From Benincasa hispida (lineage: Eukaryota > Streptophyta > Magnoliopsida > Cucurbitales > Cucurbitaceae), in the NCBI RefSeq assembly GCF_009727055.1, contig NC_052359.1:7904418-7968417 (forward strand): a stretch of 64,000 nt of DNA, in the 5' to 3' direction. The notes beneath the pieces are model-generated. The model worked only from the letters and a program-made list of their open reading frames with translations, had not been told where the DNA came from and made no database searches. The translations under genes were made by a program, and so were the position numbers. This document shows, one piece after another, positions 22,219-33,268 of the stretch. The stretch's first letter is position 1, and the number at the start of each line of letters is the position of its first letter.

Positions 22219-23383
22219 CTTTCCCTTGGCGTACACCTGTCAGTGATCGGCCACGTTCACATACATCTATGGTGAAATAGAGATGAATGTGATGAACGCA
22301 AGGTTGTTTCCATCTCTGGAAATACTTCTCGCTTTAGTTAACACATTCTTCTAACCTTCTCTCAATAGGCGGAATAACATCTTCACTTCTGCTCTCACAG
22401 GTGAAGATGTCGTTGAGCATGCTTTAGCTAAACTTAATTGATTCTTTGACACAAATTAACTCAATCCCTTAATTCTCGCTATTTACTCCAGGGATTCAGA
22501 ACACATCATGGAGAAAATGGATGATAAATGTAGGGAAAGAGACAGAGAGATGATAACGATGATGATGATAACATTTAATTCTAAAATTAAGTGTTTGATA
22601 CATGTTTATGAATGAGAGATTAAAGAAGATGAACACATAAGATGAATTAGAGAATAGAAACAAATATAGAAAGAGTGTCAACGTCTTGACACAGATCCCG
22701 ATCGGAGACTTGTGCTTGCTGGCATATGAATGTAGTGGAGAGGAAAGCTTCCCTCTCAGGCTTGCTTTCCCAGTAGAATTGACCTTTTGTACAGAGCTTC
22801 AGCTTCGGGAATCGGAAGAATTCTTTGCTCGGAGACTCACCTTTCAGCCTTGTCTCATAGTTCTCTCGGATTTACTTTGTAAAGTCTCTTCAGACGAACC
22901 TCTCTCTCCCCTAGTATTAGTATCAGTATATGTATATGTATATTTTTCAGCGAATTTGAGGAAGCTATTTATAGACAAGACCTTGGCTCTTTGAAATTGT
23001 GGTCCCCATTGTCTAATTATGGTAATTCCTACAATGGCATAATAGAAAATTCCTTTTTGTTCCACGGCCAATCCGTAACAATTGCACAACAAAAGCTGTA
23101 CACTTGTCAGAATCGTCCGCGAATGCATTGCTCTTCACATCTTCGATCCATCGCCGCATGTGGTGTTGTTTTTTATTACCGCATGCGATTGAAATGCGTT
23201 CATCACTAAAGCTCTTGATCGATTGTCGCATGCGCCGTCATTGCGTTGATCATCTCTTCATTCTTGATTGATGGGCACATGCGATGTAGATGCGTTGTAC
23301 ATTTTGCCTTCGAGCCATTAATGCCTGCGGTGACCTATTTCTTGCAAAACAGAGATTGAAACATTCTATTTCGCCATCGTAAT
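22219..23383 (-). repeat. C2 second LTR, truncated at both ends
   Basis: From CGCTTTCCCTTGGCGTACAC it follows the left LTR closely through the TATGTATATGTATAT run, TATA box and CCGCATGYGG cluster. It stops at CGCCATCGTAATG, where Copia-B integrase sequence resumes (ATATAAGCTGCAGTCTCC). About 135 bp of the LTR start are missing. Confidence 0.82.
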
Positions 23384-24000
23384 GATATAAGCTGCAGTCT
23401 CCACTACAAAGCCCCAAAACGAGTCCTATAAAGAAGCGTAACTCATCATTGACCGAACCATGTCCAACAGGGTTCTGTTTCTCCTCTCTGATACACCATT
23501 CTGCTAAGGTGTACTCGGCGTTAAGAGTTGAAAAACCATTCCATGTTGTATCATATGGTTCTGGAACTCAGAATCTAAAAACTCTCCACCCCGATCTGAT
23601 CGAAGTATTTTAATCCGTCTATTCAATGCGTTTTCAACTTTAGCCTTGAACTCTTTGAACTTTTCAAAGGATTCTAACTTTCGTTGCATAAAATAAACAT
23701 ACCCATACCGTGAGTAATCATCAATAAAAGTGATAAAAGACTCATAGTCTCCCCTAGCTCGCACATTCATCGGACCATAAAGGTCTGAATGCACTAACTC
23801 TAGAGGCTCTTTGGCTCGATAACCTTTTTCAGTAAAAGGTCTATTAGTCATCTTGCCTTCAAGGCATGACTCGCACATAGGTAAAGAATTTTCCTCTAAC
23901 TCCCTTAGAAGTCCATTCTTCACCAACCTCTCAATCCTATTGAGACTGATGTGCCCTAATCAAAGGTGCCAACGTTGGGCATTTTCCTTGGGAGAAACCT
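23384..24000 (-). pseudogene. Copia-B integrase
   Basis: This is the best-preserved integrase in the window. The 140-codon stretch 23926-23504 has CESCLEGKMTNRPF (zinc-binding Cys pair), LVHSDLYGPM (first Asp), FIDDYSRYGYVYFM and KILRSDRGGEF (second Asp). After an in-frame TAG at 23504-23506 (CAG in Copia-1) comes QNGVSERRNRTLLDMVRSMM with the catalytic Glu intact. The HHCC His part above 23926 is frameshifted. The C-terminus is cut at 23384 by C2. It belongs to the same lineage as Copia-1. Because of LTR A2 it may come from a sister element rather than from Copia-B proper. Confidence 0.86.
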
Positions 24001-24540
24001 TAAGTAATTTATTTTAAGTTATGACAATTTTAAACATTTCTATGTTATAAAGGGAATTTATTGCTAACTGCCTTAGCACATACAAATTATTTTCCATTTT
24101 TGCTGAACAAATATCAACACCATTTTTCAGAATAAACACTTTATTCACCAAAAAGTGAAGAGTATATTTACATTTAATCAAACACTTTACAGAAATTATG
24201 TTCTGTTTTAACTTGGGAACAACATAAACATCATTCAGAATGATAAATTTCTTCTGTAAAGTCAACTGGAGTCCTCCCACTGCCACAGTTGAAATGACGT
24301 GCCCGGTGCCTACTCACATCGTCATCTCACCAGCCTCAAGCTGCCATCAGAATCTAATCCCCTAGAAAGAAGAACAAATATGATTAGTGGCCTTAGAGTT
24401 AAGAATCCAGGCAGAATCATCATTCTCCACTAAACAGGTTTCCAAAGCTAGTAATCATATTTACCTTGTGTTGCCTTGGCCTTAGCCTTCTTCTTTTCCT
24501 TTATCCAGCGAGGACAGTTTCGTTTCCATTGCCCATCCTA
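24001..24540 (-). pseudogene. Copia-B protease region and PR-IN spacer
   Basis: The 90-codon stretch 24286-24014 reads GLQLTLQKKFIILNDVYVVP, KLKQNIISVKCLIK and KNGVDICSAKMENNLYVLR. This is the conserved beta-rich segment downstream of the Copia protease active site. The active site itself should lie near 24400 but is scrambled (PGFLTLRPLIIFVL where ILDSGATNH-like text is expected), so no D-S/T-G triad survives. No separate product is likely. Confidence 0.72.
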
Positions 24541-25096
24541 GTTGCAATGGAAACACTTCGGAAGAGATTCTAGAATAAAACTAACTTGACTTCTCTCATC
24601 CATAACAACATCATTTACTTCTGCCACATTAAAGTGGACCATCATGTTCAGTACATGTTCACGAACTGAGGTCTCCTCTTTCTTGCGACTGTTATAAACG
24701 TATTTGATAGCATCATGCCTCAGAGTGAATGACGGTTGTCCAAACCCCTCTCATAGATTCCATAATCTCTTTGGTAGTACTTATATCCTCATGTTTCTTT
24801 GCCAAAACGTCAAATAAGCTGGCGAGAATATAAGCATGGGCTTTATCATTCACCCTGATCCATCTATCAAATGCTTCCCGAACAGTTCGGTTGGAATTAG
24901 AGCTAGGAATGGGAGGACATTCCTCCGTTAAGACAAATTGCAAATCATCTATCACAAGTATCGTGTTTAAATTTGATTTCCATGTCACATAGTTATACTC
25001 GATCAGTTTGTCCGATGCCAACAATTTTATAATTGAACTCGTCATTATGAAATTATAAACAAATTCTATAAGTGAATTGCTTTTAAATCCAATCAA
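24541..25096 (-). pseudogene. Copia-B gag, internally deleted
   Basis: The first 127 codons (25096-24713) include SSIIKLLASDKLIEYNYVTW, LTEECPPIPSSNSNRT and LASLFDVLAKKHEDIS. A frameshift leads to DAIKYVYNSRKKEETSVREH and VLNMMVHFNVAEVNDVVMD. The sequence then jumps from ILESLPK straight to a zinc knuckle (CFHCN, a stop, then DGQWKRNCPRW). About 100 residues including the Lys-rich tail are therefore lost compared with Copia-1. The CCHC residues themselves remain, with the stop inside the knuckle. Confidence 0.84.
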
Positions 25097-26669
25097 GTTT
25101 TAGCAGAGTGATAATGTACCCAAAATCATTATTTTTGTAACGATACTTAAGTGATTTAGAACAATTGCTATCGAGGGGTAGTCAAGAATTCCTTCACAGA
25201 AGCGAGACAATTCTTGACCAAATACTATCTCCAGAATAACTCATATTTTGATATTCATTTAGTTATCGTTTTCAGTTAAGATCTTTACTAACACTTAGTA
25301 ATTCTTGTAAGTGTAGACCTTCCATTTTCAGATCTTACAGAACAGCATGAGTACGTCCCCGAAATAGAAGACAATACCCAAGATGGAACTATAAGACCCT
25401 ATTCATTTTACTGAAGCCTGGGTTATTCTGAATCCTATGTTACAACCCTCTGAGGGGATCGCCATGGTTAATGACTAGTTAGTGCCTCCTAAAAATGACA
25501 GCAGGCGCAACATAGGAATCTCACAGTTCAAACTAATGGAGGATACCACAGGACAATGTCGACACATTTCCTTCACCCACTTACTATGAATGACTTCCCT
25601 CATTCACCTTATTATTGACCCATGCAAACACTTTCTGAATGGAGCAGTCGAGGTAAAATCGACAGAAAGCCGAGCATGAATCTCACAGTGTGAACTCTTG
25701 AGGACGTGAGAGCTAATAACTTTTATTCTCCCACTGGAGTGTTCTAAATGTTTGGGTAAATTTTGTACTTAGGTTCTTTTTGGCTAATAAAAACAACCCT
25801 AAGTCTAGATGTTTTATCCAAGTATAACACTTATAAATGGATTTTAAACCTACGATGTCTAGGTGATAAACCGTTTTTATTACCTCACACCGCTCACGTA
25901 TGCTCATAAAACTGGTTACCAAGGCTCAATAATTCGACCATAATCCCCAGGTAGGAGGTGTAACGTAAATCGTCAACTTAAGTATCCCCAACCTTCAATA
26001 GGATTATATATCGATTGAGTTTATAACCCTAGTTTTATAAGTTTAATGACCTATTTTAACTATTAAAACAAGTGGTTAACCTAAGTGAGCATGCAACTGT
26101 TATTTATTATGGATTTTAAACGTCTAACCCAATTTTATAATAGCTTACAAAATTGTTAGACATGCTAAACATCCACAACATACAACAAACGCATTCAATA
26201 TCTAATATAACTATTATATTAAATAAAAGAAACCCTAACATGCATACTATATATTATAACATTTTATAACATACTTTCAATGCATGTTGCATGCTTCCTA
26301 CGGTGGGATTTTAAATCTACATGGAATATTGTATGCACATACAAGATTTATTTAATTATAACATACATCACATGCATAAATAATTAAACACTAACTGATA
26401 TGGTTTTAGTTTTGGCAATAACAAGCAAACAAAAACCTAATTATTACAAAATAGCTTCTGAACCACTTCCGGACCGTTCAAACCGCTCCAAAACAAACTC
26501 AAGTAGCTTGAACCGGACCCAAACCGTCTGAACCAAACCAGCCAAAAACTATTTGAGGCTAAATCGAACCAGACCATAAGAGAATTGTTCGAACTGACAA
26601 CTCTTGCTCCATGCTCAAAATCTCACTAAGACTCATCGTTTAGCAATGACGACCATCGTCATGTGTTTG

Positions 26670-28778
26670 TGATGACATGCAGAAATGCATGTCATCTTAG
26701 GCCTTTTACTTAGAATTATGAAGGTTGTTAGGCAGAATATGCGTCAATCATGTTGAAAATTCACGAGAAAAAGAGTTTGCATCGATCAACATGTTGAATC
26801 TCAGCTAACCCGTTATTTTGCGTTATTATGCGTTCAATGTTTTATTTTTGTAGCTAAAGCAGGAAATGGATGCAAACGCAGAAATCTACCACCGCATAGA
26901 TGACCGCATGTGGAGAAACACTCCATCGCAAAGGCAAACACATCGATCAACGCATGGATATTGTGGTAATCAGCCGTATGTGTCTATCGCATGGGAGTTG
27001 CGCTTGTCAAGCGATTGCAGTCATCATGTAGAGTTGCGGTATTAAGCAAATGCGGTCATTGAATGATTGCAGCTATACGACAATGCATGCTAATGGGATC
27101 AACATAAGGTTAGTGGAATGAATGCATCAACGCATCTACCTCGAGAAAAACCAAAAGATGATGCTGACATTTCACCTACCACACCGTTAGTGGCAGAAGT
27201 TCAGAAAGGACTAACGCGCCAAACGTCAGACTCAGAGGAGTCCAATTAATGTTGTCGGCGACTCAAGCTCTATAAATAGAAGCCAATGAGCTGAAATTCA
27301 AGTTATCCAGGGTATTCGCCCAAGGTTGGATCGAAGGTTATCACCTGAGGTTCGCCTAGGGTGGATCCTTGTGATCCAGACAAAATGCATTAGAAGACGC
27401 TAAGAGTTTTTCACCTCCTTCATCCATTCTAAGTGACGATCGGAGCCTTCGATCGAAGCTAGATCTCGAAAGAGTTAGCTCCTCCGCCCATCCATGGCAC
27501 CACCAGCAGCCTTGATGCACATTCGCTAGAAGCAATTCTTTTCTTCCAGCCGGTCATTTCATTTTCCTTTCTTTTCTTATATTGTATTATATGACATTTT
27601 GTGATTAAAGAATTAATACAATTTGTTTTCAATGCATTTTTGTGTTTCCTTTGACTCCATCTCCATCTCCTCTTCTTAGCATCTTTACTTTCATTGCAAA
27701 ACTTAGTGAGACTGCTAGAGTATCGCATACTTAGTCATGTGGATTAGAGATATGAAGCATGTAGCAAACCACCGAGAGGTGTGCATTGCGTGAGTGTGTG
27801 AGAAAACCTTATTTTCTTAGTGTGAAGTTGCGGCAACGCCTATCTATAGGATAACGCAATGCTTGTCTATGAGTAAAGTCAGCAACAACCAACTACCTGG
27901 GAAGGTAAGTGGTTGGTCGCATTAAGCAATGTATGCATTGTTCACTAGAGATAGGAATAATCTTGCGTCAACAAGTTCATGCAGTTACCTTGTCTTATGT
28001 ATGCGCCCATCACACCTTTAGAGTTGTTCGAGAGAGAGTCTAAAGAGAGACCTAATAATTCGAGAGAGCTAAGTTAGAATCGATGCTCGAAAGGGCTAGA
28101 TTAGGTTTGCATAAGCAAGAATGGAGACTTAGGAATAAGCTCCATTTTTTATTACACAGCGTGTGCACCCTACGGAGAGGACAATGGTTGCGTCCAGGAA
28201 GTAGGATATGGTGGCGGTATGTAGTCATCTCGACATTTATGTATACACACTGCATATGTCCTAGATTTAGGCTTTTAGTGTGTGTAGCATGATCACATGG
28301 CTTGCGTTGGCTAAGGTTGCCCTTGCGGTCACTCTTAAGGGTTGCAATGAAATCATCTCCGCATTTTATCTATTTTCCCATACATTTATTTCATGTCAAG
28401 TGTTGTCGTATCTCTACCTCTCAGGCATATTCTCATTGAGTTGTCTATTAGATAGGAGTAGGAGTAGGATTAACTTCAATCCCTCCAACATTCTTTTATT
28501 TAACCGCCACATGCACATCACCGCATACATACAACTACAAGTCCCTGTGTTCGACCTCGGATTACCCGTGAAACTTGCGTTCATATTATACTTAGCGTGA
28601 ACGCAAGAAAACTTGTGATAGGACGCGTGGTCATCGCATACATTTGTTGGTGCATTTTCATCCCAACGCATGCCATCGACGCATGACTAACAACGCATAT
28701 CTTAAGAACATGCATCGCATACCGCATTCACGGGATTTTGGTTGCCGAGTAAAATTGACTTCTAATTTCCCGTCATCA
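26670..28778 (+). mobile_element. D1: solo LTR, TSD GTTTG
   Basis: It begins TGATGACATGCAGAAATGC, ends CCCGTCATCA, and is flanked by GTTTG at 26665-26669 and 28779-28783. It is 2109 bp with no PBS, polypurine tract or coding sequence, so it is a solo LTR formed by LTR-LTR recombination. Orientation follows from the TATA box (27271-27278) and the CCCTGTGTTCGACCTCGG stretch near 28540, which reads the same way as in the sense strand of the C family. D2 at 50508-52708 is the same family. Confidence 0.9.
27271..27278 (+). promoter_or_regulatory. TATA box of D1
   Basis: TATAAATA in the context AGCTCTATAAATAGAAGCC. The same context occurs inverted in D2 (52109-52116). Confidence 0.62.
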
Positions 28779-28789
28779 GTTTGTCTGAA

Positions 28790-29390
28790 CGTTTAGTGTT
28801 TGCGTGATTGTTTAGTATCAACGCATGGCGCTTGACCAAGGTATACAATCGTGTAGTGTTTGCCTTCTATCGCATAGTATCATTGTCTAGTGCCAAAGGA
28901 GGCTACACGATCACTTAGTGTCCAACACTATCGTGCAGCTCCATCGTTTAGCGTCGGACACTTACTACACGATCGCTTAGCACCATTGTCTAACGCCTCA
29001 ACTTGATTGTTTAGCGCGTGCACAAGGTAAGCGATCGTTTATTGCTATTGTATAGCAATCAACGCATTGCTCAGCTGCCGTGTAGAGGTAAATGATCGTG
29101 TAATGCCATCGTATAGCTCTTCAATGCATCCTTAGCTGTCGCATAGAGGTAAACGATTATGTAGTGCTATCACATAGCTCTTTGATGCATCATTTAACTC
29201 CTACCCGAAGCTACACGATCGTGTAGTGCCATCGCATAGCAATACAACACATTGTTTAGCACCCGCAGGTACACGATCGTCTAGCGCACAACACCTCAAC
29301 GCTCAACGCTCGAAGCTATAGATCGTTTAGCTATTCTTCACATCGTCTAACGCATGAAGCTAAACGATTGTTTAGCTACTGAAGCTCAAC
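28790..29390. repeat. GATCGTTTAG-type box array in leader
   Basis: More than twenty imperfect copies of ACGATCGTNTAGYRC occur here, such as CGATCGTGTAGTGCCATCG, GATCACTTAGTG and CGTCTAGCGC. They are spaced 15-40 bp apart and carry no ORF. Similar boxes are in the B LTRs and in the Copia-B leader. Confidence 0.75.
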
Positions 29391-29673
29391 AATGATATGA
29401 ACAAAGGCTGATTTTCTGGAATCTGCAACTCGGCCTCTTCGCTTGTTTCTTCGATTTACAACTTAATTTCAATTCTAATAGCTCCAAATAAATTATAGAC
29501 TCTTGGGAATACATCTAAGCTCATCAAGCAAGAGCCAATTACAAATTTAATTGATAAATCAAAGAGAAATTAAAAGTCAAAACTCAAAGAACCATATCAG
29601 TGCAGTAGTTTCATATAACTCATATAAAACACCCACCATACCAAAATTAAACCGAATTGAATGCTTATATGAT

Positions 29674-29685
29674 GCTCTGATACCA
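29674..29685 (-). other. primer binding site, initiator Met-tRNA type
   Basis: TGGTATCAGAGC in sense, two bases from the end of LTR A2. This is the standard Copia primer site and is perfectly preserved. Confidence 0.92.
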
Positions 29686-29687
29686 AT

Positions 29688-31152
29688 TGTTGGAACATAC
29701 CATTGTACAACGGAAGTGACCAGGATCCATAAGCACTCTAATTCATTAATTTTGACAGAAATGAAAGCATGCGATAGCAAAAATAAATGTGTGAGCAACT
29801 TGAAGAAGTAATAGAGAAATCCAATTTTCCATTATGTGTATTTTCTTCCTTTTCAATTTCTTATAAATTGATTCCATAAATCAATTCATTTAATAAAATT
29901 GAAAATGCTATCAATCTTACAAAATTAATTTCATTAATTTATTTTTTTTAATAAAATTAATAAATAATTATTTAAACAATTTAAACAATTCTAATTAATT
30001 TAATATCAAATATTAAATTAACTTTACACAATTCTATCTTCATATATTTAAATCATATTTAAATATTATCTCTCCGATTTCTTTTAATTCTAATTTGAAC
30101 ATTTCAAATTAACTTATCACGCTACTCTAGAGCTAATCCATTTACGAGCTAGTAGGGGGACCTCGTGGACCAACAAATCATGGATTCCAATGATCCAAGA
30201 TTAATTGACTAAACTCATTAGACCAAACTAACCTCCATTCGTTAACTAATGGGTTATTTCACTAAAGCCCATAGCTGAACTCCCCTCACTGTAGATATAT
30301 TATGTCCACTAGATATAACCATGATTAGTAAGTTAACCCTTCACAGGTTGTTTGTAATAACGGCTGGGTCGAATCTCTGTTTTACCCTCGAAATTACCTC
30401 TTATTCCTTAAGTCTCACTGATCCCCCAACGAACAATTGATTTGTGATCCAATCAATAAATCAAATCCCTCTCAGGCCAATGAGAGGGTGAGACCTCTTG
30501 TTCTAGACCCAGAATCAGCACTTAAAGGGAACAACCTCTCTACTAACCCTAATCAGGTAGGAGTGAATTCCGTCTTGCACCCTATGTCCCTAGTTATTCA
30601 TCCGGTCTTATCACCAAAATGGGAGGCTAATTGAGCAAAGAAGTTGGTCTACTCTCATCATTTGCAGACCAAAGGATAATCCCGAACAAACAGAAGTTCA
30701 AAGTTAACTCAGGATTAAGGTCAATTGCCTAGGTCATCGTTTGAAATAGTTAGTCTTAAATAGTAAACAGCATTATAAAGTAAGAGTGACTGGTTTCGTG
30801 GTCCGATCTTGCACAAAACTCATTTGCACAGGACGCCTCCACTTCTCATGTCATAGCATGCATGAATTAGAATCACATCATATATAGCACTTTACAACTC
30901 TTTGTAACAATTACAGAGTAGGCCGCATCATATGTAGCACTTATTCATATACTATAAATCATTTTGGACTATTTACTCGAATCTTATCCACTTTTATGTC
31001 TCCACATAAAGTTCAAGTACTTATGTAATAGTCAAGGGACTTTAGGTTTATTGGATTTCTAAAAAACAATATATTCAATAACAACTTATTGAATTTTTAG
31101 AATAAGCTCTATTGTTTTACAAACCACGAGTTTTAGGACATAAAACCCAATA
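29688..31152 (-). repeat. Copia LTR A2 (5' LTR)
   Basis: It begins TGTTGGAACATACC and ends GGACATAAAACCCAATA (the final CCAACA has become CCAATA). With the PBS at 29674-29685 it is a 5' LTR, but of the A subfamily rather than the B subfamily of the surrounding Copia-B. At 1465 bp it is about 0.4-0.5 kb shorter than A1 or A3, mostly in the segment near its low-coordinate end. No partner 3' LTR is present. Confidence 0.85.
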
Positions 31153-33253
31153 ACCTTATCCTAACAAGAGATCAAATAAAGAGTCATACAAAACTGCCAT
31201 CCTTTAGAGGGACACTCCCAAGGTGCCTCGAGGCGATGCATAGAAACGTTATCCAACCTAATGAGAGAGACCGTGGGATATGTTATCACACGTCCCACTC
31301 CCACTTACAATGAACATTCTCTCTAGTCACCTTGGTATTGACCTACCTAAACACCATCCTTTAGGGGGACACTCCCAGGGTGCCTCGAGGCTGAGGATAG
31401 ATCTCACGGTGTGAACATAAAGAGAGAAATGTGAAGAGGTTTAAGTGAAGTATCATATACACCAAGTACCTCCCATTGAATGTTCTACCTAAGGGTTCAT
31501 TAACTTAGATAATCCGGCTACTGATTTTATCTAAGTGTGAGTTTAATTTGCTAAAAGCAACTCTTGTCTTTGATAATTAAACAAGTTCAAATCAAGTTCC
31601 ATTAAACTCTTTAATGGACTATAATCAAATTTTCATGCATGCATCAAATCTATCTAATTCACCTTTCTAGGTAAGTTCCCAGGTAAGGGTGTTTCGTTTC
31701 CGTCAGCTTAAGTACCCCAGCCTAGACAGAACCCACCTTAGACAAAAAGTCCTTTATAGATTTGGTACATATTTAATCTTTTATTTAGTCAATTTAATCC
31801 TATTAAACTAATTAAAAGATTAAACCTTAGGTTTCTAATCTCATTAGAACCATGATCTTAGGTTTATCTCCATCAAATTTTAAAACTCTTTTAAAACATG
31901 ATTCAAGCCTAAGTTTGCATGCATGTCTTTCTTATTGATTTTAGTTCTAATTTACCTTATAACTCTTATAAAAGAAACAACCAACCATTCACATTGCTAA
32001 GCAAAACTAGGTATTTATAACTCTTATAAATTTAACCTTTGTGTCATGCTTCATGCAATGTCCATTCATTACTATATATATCTCTTATATACTTTATAAT
32101 GAACTAAGCTAACATGCTTCCATACACCCTTATATTATAACACTTATAATATAAAGATGATGCATGAATATGCTTAATGCATGCATAAATATAACTCTTA
32201 TATTATATGATGCATGAGCATACTCTTGAAGTAATTTAATCATGCAAACTACTTTATCATGCAAACTACAATATAGAGATGATGCATGACCAATGCATAA
32301 CCTAAGGTGGGATTTCAACTATATGGCATACTATATGACATATAATAAAACATACATCTTATGTACATTCACAAAATTAATGGACCGGGATGATTAGCCT
32401 AAAAAAATGGAAATTAAATTCTATCTAATACATAAAACCACCGAGCAAACCGGTTCACAAGCAAATCGGATCTTGAACCACCCGGGCGAAGCCTTCCTTG
32501 CTGATCGTTTAGTAAAATGGTTGAGGAGCCACGATCATGTAGCAGCGATCAAGTGCCTTTAACTATACGATGAAGCATGAGGCCACTCAATCATTTTGCA
32601 CACTAATATTAAATGCAAATCTAAACACTCGTGTAGACAACTACAATGCTATGAATCATGATCGTCTACACGATGGGGGTAAGTATCATGATCGTCTACA
32701 CGATAGGGGTAAGAAATTGTAGTGGTATCATGATACTTACCCAGTGTATGATACTTACCCCCATCATGTAGACGATGGTGTATATGATACTTACCCTCAT
32801 CATGTAGACGATGTTGTATATGATACTTACCCCCATCGTGTATATGATACTTACCCCCATCGTTTAATATTAGTGCGCTAAACGACGTGTAAATCAGGGT
32901 TCAACGATTGCTTACCTCCATCGTTTACACGATCTGACCAAAACTTGGTCTTCTTCTTCCTCGAAGTAATGCACATCTCCATGCCTTGAAGCTTCATCAT
33001 GAGCGACTCAAACTGACTCAAACATTTTGAATTACAGACTCAATAGCAAGTTAATATGCCCAAAAACACAAGGGCCCTTACAATTAACTTTGAATGTGTA
33101 AAAGAATTAATAACTAGAGGTAATCATCCCAGAAATTCCATTAATGCACATCCACAAACATATTTAATACTTAAACTGAATGTAGACATGCTTACATCCA
33201 CCAAGAATGTAAATTTTATTATATACATTAATGAATTTGGAATATCAGAACCT
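31153..33253 (-). other. Copia-B own leader, truncated by A2
   Basis: Going away from the PBS at 33254 it shows an A/C-rich stretch, the inverted GATCGT array (32640-32880), AT-rich sequence with ATGCATG words, and then the region with CCTTTAGRGGGACACTCCCA repeated at 31200 and 31360. It matches the leader at 25560-26600 and stops at LTR A2, about 0.46 kb short of where gag should begin. No credible ORF. Confidence 0.68.
32640..32880. repeat. inverted tandem array of GATCGTCTACACGAT units
   Basis: Two units of about 30 bp (ATGATCGTCTACACGAT then GGGGGTAAGTATC) at 32655-32715 are followed by four to five units in the opposite orientation (GATACTTACCCCCATC then GTGTATAT) to about 32870. The halves can pair into a long hairpin. 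Confidence 0.8.
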
Positions 33254-33266
33254 GGCTCTGATACCA
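33254..33266 (-). other. primer binding site of Copia-B
   Basis: TGGTATCAGAGCC in sense, two bases from the LTR end at 33269. It matches initiator Met-tRNA and shows that LTR B2 is the 5' LTR. Confidence 0.93.
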
Positions 33267-33268
33267 AT

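Larger units (their letters stand above)
17584..23383 (-). mobile_element. C2: rearranged Athila-like element inside Copia-B
   Basis: The two LTR pieces (17584-18965 and 22219-23383) match C1. Between them lie the polypurine tract, a 1.1 kb 3' untranslated region and the env-position ORF. Gag, protease, RT and integrase are all absent: the ORF at 22218 is joined directly to mid-LTR sequence. The outer ends of both LTRs are also missing. The left piece starts at the equivalent of about 13085 in C1 and the right piece stops at the equivalent of about 14310. No TSD exists, so the borders with Copia-B are rearrangement breakpoints. Confidence 0.78.
25097..29673 (-). other. long Copia leader, interrupted by D1
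   Basis: Excluding D1 and one TSD copy (26670-28783), the leader is about 2.46 kb from PBS to gag. It is similar to the Copia-1 leader over 25100-26560 and contains a GATCGTTTAG-type cluster close to the PBS. No conserved ORF is visible. Short minus and plus ORFs in it differ between copies and look accidental. Confidence 0.7.

Noticed and set aside
28790..29390. CRISPR-like spaced short repeats
   Set aside because: Repeat units are degenerate and spacing is irregular (15-40 bp); the context is a plant retrotransposon leader, with no cas genes.
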